The notes under the pieces were generated by a model. That model saw only the letters and a program-made list of their open reading frames with translations. It ran no database searches and was not told the DNA's origin. A stretch of 64,000 nucleotides of DNA from Heterocephalus glaber (lineage: Eukaryota; Chordata; Mammalia; Rodentia; Bathyergidae). Shown in pieces: positions 56,640-64,000 of this stretch (the first letter of the stretch is position 1; each line of letters starts with the position of its first letter). Made by a program: the position numbers and the translations under genes. The stretch spans positions 3,815,074-3,879,073 of the forward strand of contig NW_004624849.1 of NCBI RefSeq assembly GCF_000247695.1, read 5' to 3'.

Positions 56640-58930
56640 TTTTACTTTGTGAATTTCGCCTCAATAAATCTGACCTACATTTTTTAGTCTCTCCCTCCTA
56701 ATCTAATCTTTTTTTTTATTAAGAAAAAACAAACAAACAAAAGCAAGACTAAGCTGGCTGACAATAGGCACTCCTAGCATTGTGATGTTGAAGATGATGA
56801 TGAATGTTGCTGCCTGCGCCCACCTGTGAAGCCTATGAAAGGGCTACCTGGAAACTCGGCTCAGCACTGTAGGCAGCCCACGTATCCAGACAACCACTCT
56901 GCTGTTCACCGAATACTTTCAAATTTCCTTTCCAAGGCAGGCTAAAGTCCATGTAAATATTGACCAAAGAAGGTGGCCCACAGTGGCACTGTATTTGGTT
57001 AATAGTTGAAGAGTCACCCCTGGGTTATTTTGCCAGTAGCTTTGAACAGGTGGGCCTTGTTTCATTTTAAAGAAAAAGAAAAATCTAAAACAGCTGTGCA
57101 TAAATCAAGCCAGATAAATATAGTGGAAAAGCCCACAGACTGAAATGAATCTCAGAGTGAACCTTTTGATAAAGCAGTTAGCTTTCCTTTCCCCTTTATT
57201 GTATTTATTAAGGAAATTAAAAAATATGTATTTGATTTGCTTCAGTGAGGACTGCAGCCTCAATGATGCACAGTCCTGCCTTGTCCTAGCCTGGGGCTCT
57301 CTGAGCCCGTGAGTGAGGGGCTGTCTTCTCTAGGGGGTTCACAGTGCATTGACTGAGTGATCAAGTCTCTAGGCAGCTTCCTGTCAGGGTAGGAACAGGC
57401 ACCCATCTCTTTAGCGGGAGACCTGCATGCAGGGAGCAGGAGACCAGGGTGGAAGTCAGGATGGGCTGCCCTTTGGGCCCTAGCAGCCAAATTAGCCCCT
57501 CCTGTTTGCCGACTGACCACTCCCTGGCCCTTTCTGCTCAGATCTTCCCTAGAGGTGGCAGGTTAGACACAAGAATGAGGTCCCACCCTAGTCAGGGCAC
57601 TGTGATCATCTTTCATGTCAACAAACACCCCCTGAGTCACCTGGAAGGCTGGGTGACATAAGGACATTACTGACCTTAATAGCTGGTGCCAGGACCTGTG
57701 CACACCTTACATAGCCCTCTCAGGAGACCAGAGCCCAGCAAGAGTAAGTGACTCATCCAAGGCTACCTGACAGGAAGTGGGATGAGGGTATAGACTCAAT
57801 GGCCTGTCCTGCCTATCCTGCCCATTCTAGTGTCAAGTGCCTGGGTTGAGCCTCCTGGGTGCCTCAGCTTGTCTGCCTTGCCAAGCCCCAGGGTATCCTC
57901 TTCTTTCTCCCATCCTGTCTTATCTTTCTACCTGTTTTCTCCCAAAAGACAAATATCGGACAGAAGAGGTAGCCATGACACAGAGTGTGACTGATGGACA
58001 GGTGGCAGTCCATGCAATGATCCTGCCTGTGGCCAGTGTCAGAAAGGCAACTGCAGGCTGCTGGTCCAGTGTGGATTTGAATCAGAGGCCAATGTATCAG
58101 GTGGAGCTACAGCTTTCTGTGGCCAAGTGGCTAAGTGGCTCCTGTCATTCCTGGGCCATGGTCACCCTGGGGGTGGGGGTGGACATATAGCATCTGCCCA
58201 TGTTGGGGGTCTCAGCAGGAGGGCAAGGGCAAGGCAAGGGAACCAGGCCTAGGCCCAGGGTCCTCATCATGGGAGCAGAGCAGGGGTCAAGGGGCTCTGC
58301 ATCGGAGCGGGTCTCTAAGAATGCCATCCCCTTTTTTCCAGGTAGGCCTGGCCCAACATTTGGAACATAGCATCTTTACAAGCTGGGGCCCAGAGACATT
58401 TGGAGGGACACAGGGAAAGGAGCCAGTGCACTGTCATTGCCCTAAAGCTTCCTTTGTGGCAGATGCCCTCTGTTCCACACCCTTCTTGGCTTGTGAAGGC
58501 ACCTGAAGTGGGGTTGACCTGCAGAGTGGGGCCACTTGTCCTTGGACCGCCTGAGCCTGGTTCTAGTGCCAGCCTTGGGTGCATTTCCCAGGGATCGGGG
58601 TGGGCCCTTGCCTCCCACTCAAGCCAGGACATGTGAGAGCTGCTCCAAGCAGGGGCTGTAGCCATGTGGGGTTGCATGGGGCAGTTGGCCATGCCAGCTG
58701 GTGTGGAGCTTGCAGCGTGGATCCTTCCCTGGTGGATGGCCCTAGGTGTAACAGTCCCTTGTAAAGGGAATGTGGAAGAAAGTGAGCCCCAGTGACTTTC
58801 CTGTCTGGTTGGGAAGGGACAGCTCTGAGCCAGCTCTTGTGCTCTGCTCAAGCCCACAGGAGCCAGTTGCAGGGTGGGGGCATACTTCCGTGAACTCCCC
58901 TGTATGGATCTGTTCTTAGTAGGGTGTGCT
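56640..58930. other. Intron 2, unique sequence
   Basis: No exon recognised. 'ttgtgaatttcgcctcaata' just right of the retrocopy resembles the end of an old mammalian repeat. A MIR-like piece lies at about 57690-57790 on the minus strand. The 230-codon minus-strand frame at 58315-59007 starts inside a SINE and has no domain. Confidence 0.45.
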
Positions 58931-58944
58931 GATGGAGTGTGAGG

Positions 58945-59036
58945 TTTTTTTTTTTTTTTTTTGTACCAGGGATCGAACATAGGACCTCGGGCTTGCCAGG
59001 CAGGCACTGTACTGCTGAGCTACATCCTCCACCCTG
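58945..59036 (-). repeat. tRNA-derived/ID SINE
   Basis: An antisense copy: 18-T run, 'gtaccagggatcgaacatag' and 'tactgctgagctacatcctc'. Confidence 0.78.
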
Positions 59037-59980
59037 GAGTGAGTTTTTAATGGAGGTGACAGTGTCTCCAGGTCCCCAGCCCCAGGAGGACAGGCTACTA
59101 AGCACCTGGATGTGCTTTGGATCCTTGCCTGGGGAACCCAGGGACAAGTGTAGGAGGCCTTTGAATTTGGCCTGTGAAGCCAAGGACAGAGGTTTGGGGT
59201 CTGATGAGGGGAAATGGTGCTAGTGAAATGGGATCTTGGGTTCATTGTTATTGCTCAGTGCACTTTCCAGCCAGCTGGGTTCTATTAGAAGATTTTGGGG
59301 ACACATGGCACTGCCCAAGTACACCTGTGTGGCATCTTTATGGGTGAAGAGAGGTCAAGGTGGTGTTGAGGGGCAATAGCAGGATGAAAGACAGCAGGAT
59401 GGAAGACAGCATGTTTTCTGGGGATGGGAGGAGTGTTACAGAGCCTCTCTATCAAAGCCAGGGTGTCTGGGGTTATTATGGCCATTCCATGAGGGACCAC
59501 AACTGGAGCCAGACCCTAGGTTTGAATCCATTCCCTCACTGTGTCCTGGGCCAGCCATTCTGTAAAGTGATCTGTTGCTCCTCATGGGACTGTCACGTGG
59601 ACTCAGTGGCAGGAGATATGTATGCCACAATGTAAGTGCTATGGCGTCTGCATGGTGGTTGTTATTGTCATATCAATGTTCTCCCTCCCCAGAGAAGGTG
59701 ACTGTGTCCTAGGGGCTGAGGTCAAAGGGCAGAGCCAGAATTAGAGGAACCACTGTCACTTCTGGCTGTGTGGCTGGATGGACACTGGACCAAGTACCCA
59801 CCAAACCTGAGGGAAGGGTGGGGCTCTTCCCGGCTCACTGACGAGAACCCTGACCCTGAGGGAATCTGGAGATCTGTGCAAACTCACTCAGCTGGTAAAC
59901 AGTGGAATCTGAATTGCTTTTTCACTTTTTATTATGAAAAATACAAAACTTGGACAATATAATGACTCCTCCACATTACT
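59037..59980. other. Intron 2, unique sequence
   Basis: No exon or named repeat recognised; weak MIR-like signature near 59540-59640. Confidence 0.4.
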
Positions 59981-59984
59981 CAGC

Positions 59985-60125
59985 ATAGTAGTCAGCTTCC
60001 CATAGCTGGAACAAGATACCTGACACCCACAAATTAAGGAGAAGTTTATTTTGGCTCATGGTTTCAGAGAGTTCAGTCCATAGTCAGCTGGCTTGAAGGC
60101 AGGAACATCATGGCAGAAGGGGGTG
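59985..60125 (-). mobile_element. MaLR LTR fragment
   Basis: The + strand reads 'gtcagcttcccatagctgga', 'gaagtttattttggctcatg' and 'gaacatcatggcagaagggg', the antisense start of a rodent-type MaLR LTR. It stops at the GGAT array. Confidence 0.55.
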
Positions 60126-60140
60126 GTGGAGTGCTTCATG

Positions 60141-60245
60141 CATGGATGGATGGATAGATGGATGGATAGATAGGTGGGTGGGTGGATGAGTGGAAGGGTA
60201 GGTGGACTGGTGGGTGGATGGATGGATGGATGAGTAAATGAATGG
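60141..60245 (+). repeat. (GGAT)n/(GGTG)n repeat array
   Basis: Variant tetranucleotides (GGAT, AGAT, GGTG, GAGT) spread over about 105 bp, an imperfect microsatellite. Confidence 0.9.
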
Positions 60246-60489
60246 TGATATGAAGTGAGATTTCTCACAGCTAGAGTGATGAAGTACTTGGGATATGATG
60301 ATGGGCACACTACTGGAGATTTTAGGAGTGTGAGGTTGCTGTACTGTACCTTCTGCAGGCTGTGTTAGTGTCTCGCATGTGTGGCCAAGGCCTGCACAGC
60401 TCCTTGGCAGGCACCTCATGCAACCTTTCCACAGAAGCCTCCAGAAACCCAGCAGTTCACATAAATGAGGATATCAGTTTACATAAATG

Positions 60490-60865
60490 AGAGTGTCAGT
60501 CACTGTTATTCTACCAAATACCTGGGATAATCAACTAACAAAGAGAAAAGATTTGTTTTTGCTCACAGTTTTGTAGCTTTCAGTCCATGGTTTGGTGGCC
60601 CTGCTGGCTTTGGGTCGGTGGTGGCACATCTTGGCATGAGTGTGTGGTGGAGCAAAATCACTCGTCTCATGGCAGGGAAGTGAAAGAAAGGAAAAAAATG
60701 GCTGAGGCCCTGCAATCTCCTATGAGGGTGCACCCCAAAGACCCGAAGATGTCACATTAGGCCTCACTTCCTAGAGGTTCTACCACTTCCCAGTAGTGCC
60801 ATGGTGGAGATCAAGCCTTTAACACATGGTTCTTTGGAGGCACCAGGTCCAAGCTGTAGTAGTAA
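60490..60865 (-). mobile_element. MaLR LTR (MLT1/rodent type)
   Basis: The + strand reads 'gttattctaccaaatacctg', 'ttttgctcacagttttgtag', 'catggcagggaagtgaaaga', 'tcctagaggttctaccactt' and 'aagcctttaacacatggttc' in the order of an antisense MaLR LTR. Confidence 0.65.
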
Positions 60866-61046
60866 GTGGAGTCCACAAGGACAGGGAGACTGCTCCTACC
60901 CCATCTGCAAAGGGTGACTGCCCAGCTTTGGCCACCAGAGCCTGGACAGTGTGGCAGGCCCACCAGTGTCTCATTATAAAGATGTTTCACACAAACTGGA
61001 AGTCTGGGTTTTAATATGAAAATGCAGAATGTTTAATTATTGGTTG

Positions 61047-61090
61047 AGTATGTATGTATGTATGTATGTATGTATATATGTATGTATGTG
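61047..61090 (+). repeat. (GTAT)n microsatellite
   Basis: About ten GTAT units with one TATA interruption, adjoining a SINE. Confidence 0.95.
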
Positions 61091-61165
61091 AGGTTGGGGA
61101 TCAAACCCAGGGCCTCTGTCATGCTAGGCAAGTGCTCTACCACTGAGGAGCATCCCCAGCCATAA
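61091..61165 (-). repeat. tRNA-derived SINE
   Basis: An antisense copy with 'ggggatcaaacccagggcct' and 'taccactgaggagcatcccc'. Confidence 0.7.
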
Positions 61166-61478
61166 ATATATTTTAAAATACTTTGAGTTTGACTAAAACA
61201 CATCTTGAGATACCAGTCGTGACCCTATTGGAGACCAAGGATCTAGTCCCTCGGGTTGCCCAGAGTAGAGCCCTAGAAACTGCAAGGAAGGAGCAGACCT
61301 GCCTCCTCTGAGGCCAGACTGGCTCTGTCACCTGAGGGAGACCAGAGCAATTCAGATGCTGTCCTTGTTCTTGGAGCTTCAGACCCGAGGAAGAGATGGG
61401 GCATTCATACCCTTGGACATGATGCCTGTCCATCACTTGCTCAGATTCCTGGGAAGGGGATGAGGAAATGTGTCTTGT

Positions 61479-61564
61479 TTTTTTTTTTTTGGTACTGGGG
61501 GTCAAACTCAGGTCCTTGCACTTGCACAGCAGGTGGTGAAACCACTGAGCTAAATCCCTGGTTC
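61479..61564 (-). repeat. ID-like SINE, young copy
   Basis: An antisense copy: poly-T, 'ggtactgggggtcaaactca' to 'gagctaaatccctggttc'. The flanks ggaaatgtgtcttgt (61464-61478) and ggaaatgtgttttgt (61565-61579) match at 14 of 15 positions. Confidence 0.9.
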
Positions 61565-61579
61565 GGAAATGTGTTTTGT

Positions 61580-62605
61580 ATTTTGTGGCTGGCTCGGTTG
61601 CAGGAGGAGGCAATTGAATGATCATTCAACTGACTGTGGCAGTCACTTCCAGAATGCATCCCTGGACTTCTACCCATTCCTGTTTCCTCCTGCTCTACCT
61701 TCCTCTGTCTTCAATATTCTGCCCTGGAGTAGAGCCTGTGCAAGAGATCTGAAAAATAACAAAGAAAATGGATCACCATGTGGAAGTAGGGCCTATCCAT
61801 GACAGAGCTATGCTGGTGACCCCCAGTCAGGGGTGTCTTCTCTCCAAACAAGGTTGCTGGGGAAAACCAAAGTCCAAGGCCCCAGGGAAATATGCTTTCA
61901 GATAAACAGAAGATTTTTGGTTTGTTTTTTTTTTAAGTATGAAAAGAAATCCCATATGACAACTGGAATAACTTAACCTAATGTTGTGCTGTCTGTCTGC
62001 CATTCCAATTGACCTGGGGATCTATATTTGCCAGGTGGTTTGGGCACAAGATGGGATTCTAGAAATCTGGAAGATGAGCAAAACCAGGAGTAGTGACAGC
62101 AGAACCCAGTCATACTGCCTCCTAACTCACTGAGGGCACTTGCGTCACCCATGCCTGGCCCCTTGAAGCTACACTGGCATCACGCTTGGAACCGGCATCC
62201 GACCACTTAATTGGATGGAGTGTACAGCCAGGTGCCCACAGAGGACGGTGGAGCTGTCAGGCAGGGAGGGAAATTACCCTCAGATTCAGGGAGTTAAGTT
62301 GGCTGCTGATTTATTGATTGTCTTGAAATAACAGCAGTTGAATCACAGCCAGGCAGGGGTAGAGTGGCCAGGGATTATACTATGTTATGATGCACACATT
62401 TTAAATGTACAGTTGCTCACTCCTGACAGATATCTGCATTTTTGTCACCATGACCCTAACCAAGACTTTGAACACCTCCATCCTCCACAAGTCCTGTCCA
62501 GCTCTTCTGGTCCCATGTCCCCTCTCCCCGCAACCTCTGTCCCAAAATGCAGGTGGACAATGTTTTGTTCTCTATCTCACTCAGCAGGTACTGAGTTTTA
62601 GTTTT
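61580..62605. other. Intron 2, no named element
   Basis: Unique-looking sequence; 62370-62530 resembles an old L1-type or similar relic ('aaatgtacagttgctcactc') that I cannot classify. Confidence 0.4.
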
Positions 62606-62607
62606 TT

Positions 62608-62690
62608 GTATTTTTGGGTTTGGGATTGAATCCAAAGCCTTTCATATGGTAGGCAAACATTCACCACTGAGTCACACCTCTACTCTTTGG
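62608..62690 (-). repeat. tRNA-derived SINE, diverged
   Basis: An antisense relic: 'tgggattgaatccaaagcct' and 'caccactgagtcacacctct'. Confidence 0.6.
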
Positions 62691-63099
62691 TACTGGGTTT
62701 CTGAAAGGATGAAGTCCCACTCTAGGAGATAGAATGTGAGCAGCTCAGGGATCACCAACCCTGCCTTCCTCATTCTGCAGATGGGAAATGGTCCTGAGAG
62801 AGAAACTGGCTCCCCTGAGGGTGGAGGATAAATTGGGCAGAGGGGGCATAGGCCCCAGGCCCTGACTTCACTGTGATGTGGGCCTGCTAGGAGGGAGGGT
62901 CACACACCCCTCAGTCACAGGGATGTGATAGCGTCAGTGTGATAGCTTCAAGTGTTACCTTTTCAGGTGGAAGAGAAACACCAGTGGACTCTGAAGGCAA
63001 GGCATGATCACAGGCTGGTGGAACATGGTGTGCCATTGTTGGCTCATTTGAAAAGCAAGTAGGCTAATTGGGCCTTGGTGGATAGAAAGGGCTTGGGGC

Positions 63100-63290
63100 T
63101 GGAGGCCAACAGGTTGCTCCACCATGGCTCTGATTGGCTGCAGGACCTTGGAAGTCACTCCGAGGGCCTCAGTCTCCCCATTTAGGAATGGGGTTAGCAT
63201 CATCCACTCTCCTGGCTTGTTGGGAGAGCATGTAAACTCAAGCATAAGCACTGTGAAATTATAAATGCTGGATTGATGGTTGTTATTTTT
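63100..63290 (+). repeat. MIR-like SINE relic
   Basis: 'ggctgcaggaccttggaagt', 'cagtctccccatttaggaat' and 'gagagcatgtaaactcaagc' give MIR order in sense. Confidence 0.5.
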
Positions 63291-63770
63291 ATTAGTAGTA
63301 TGTTGTCATGGAGAAGTTGTCCTCAGAGTTTTTGAATAGTCACTGACTCTTGCTCCCCTCCTGAGCTCCCTCTGTAGACTTCACCATTGCTAATCCAGTC
63401 CAGGCTCCAGCTGGACACCAGGCTGTCTCCTCTGGCTCAGGCACATCAGGCCACCGATGGGCAGAGGCACTTTGGGAAGCCCTTTCTGCTGCTTGGGAGG
63501 GTGGTCATTGTCTCCCAGGGCTATCCAGAGGGAACCCCACAGGCTGCTCTGACACCACTCCTGATCTAGAGCCAGTTTGCCTGGCTGCCTGTGCTCTAGG
63601 GGCAGGTACCCAGGCAGGAAGTCACTCCAAATTTACTGAGTCTTAAAGGGCTCAGCTCTTTGAGGGAAGGCCTGTCTGTTTATGCATTTTCAGATCCTCA
63701 GCAGCACTTGGCAATGATGCCAACATATATCAGTAGCCACTAGGACAAGGTCAGTTGATTTGGGTTAATC
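63291..63770. other. Intron 2, unique sequence
   Basis: No exon or named repeat seen. Confidence 0.4.
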
Positions 63771-64000
63771 TTTTTTTTTCCCATTAAGTTTATTGGTACA
63801 TTTTAGGTATAAAACACAGTTACATTCATCATTGGGATCTTGCACCATTACATGAGTATCTTGGTTCTTTTTTTTTCCCCCTTCCCCTGCCCTACCTTCA
63901 CCCCCCCACCCTTTCCTATTTGCAAAGACTTTGTTTCCATTTTTTTCCTTTTCTCATATTTTTTCTTTTCCCTTTTTTCCTTTCCCCTACCCCTCCCACT
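63771..64000 (-). mobile_element. L1 3' end, cut by window edge
   Basis: A T-run, then 'cccattaagtttattggtac' and the same pyrimidine-rich sequence as at 55207-55440, aligning with few differences (roughly nine in ten bases the same over the first 90 by eye). The element continues beyond the window. Confidence 0.75.

Larger units (their letters stand above)
3281..64000 (+). other. PEMT: PEMT gene, 5' part (exons 1-2, rest beyond window)
   Basis: Two exons match the long-isoform order of mammalian PEMT. Exon 1 ends in a GPDCCGGLGNI block and is followed in phase by exon 2, which carries VDPLDPSF and the NP-F-WNV block. Intron 1 is 3539-19903, with GT...AG ends. Intron 2 begins at 20012 and runs past the right edge (at least 43,989 bp). 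In human the corresponding second intron is also very long, to my recollection. Catalytic and SAM-binding parts are encoded by later exons that are absent here. The left limit is the first in-frame ATG, not a mapped transcription start. Confidence 0.85.

Noticed and set aside
58315..59007. 230-codon minus-strand open frame
   Set aside because: The frame begins in the poly-A/SINE region near 59000 and shows no domain, periodicity or homologue I recognise.

Overview
This is a mammalian genomic window, almost certainly from a rodent. Two SINE families dominate: 7SL-derived B1-type copies with the internal repeat of the 'ggctggccttgaactc' block, and young tRNA-derived ID-like copies (head 'ggggatttagctcagtggtt', tail 'gatccctggtacc' plus A-tract). 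The mixture resembles Castorimorpha (beaver, kangaroo rat, gopher) more than mouse or squirrel, but that narrower placement is an inference. No bacterial or viral genome, CRISPR array, operon or rRNA locus is present.

The one active gene I recognise is PEMT (phosphatidylethanolamine N-methyltransferase), on the + strand. A CpG-island promoter lies at about 2925-3720. Exon 1 (coding end at 3538) carries the N-terminus of the long isoform. Exon 2 (19904-20011) contains the initiator Met of the short isoform and the first hydrophobic segment. Intron 1 is 16.4 kb. Everything from 20012 to the right edge appears to be intron 2; I found no exon 3, so the later exons should lie to the right. The first ~2.9 kb is upstream flank.

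The rest is a record of mobile-element insertion. At 6158-9400 a Tigger/MER2-type fragment is interrupted by an ID SINE and by a ~2.9 kb Charlie3/MER1-like hAT transposon with a decayed transposase on the minus strand. L1 fragments lie at about 10.5-11.0, 31.0-31.8, 44.2-44.4, 50.0-50.7, 55.2-56.4 and 63.8-64.0 kb. MLT1-type MaLR LTRs, MIR-like relics, microsatellites and a 155-nt pure polypyrimidine tract are scattered through the introns.

The most informative locus is 54615-56628. It is a retrocopy of CTNNAL1 (alpha-catulin) on the minus strand, flanked by an exact 15-bp target-site duplication. The copied RNA seems to have been spliced through several exons and then to have read past a splice donor into an intron, where it was polyadenylated. 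An L1 whose 5' part is inverted was later inserted into it. I saw no convincing new multi-gene system; the novelty lies in these insertion histories and in the PEMT exon 1 start-codon question.
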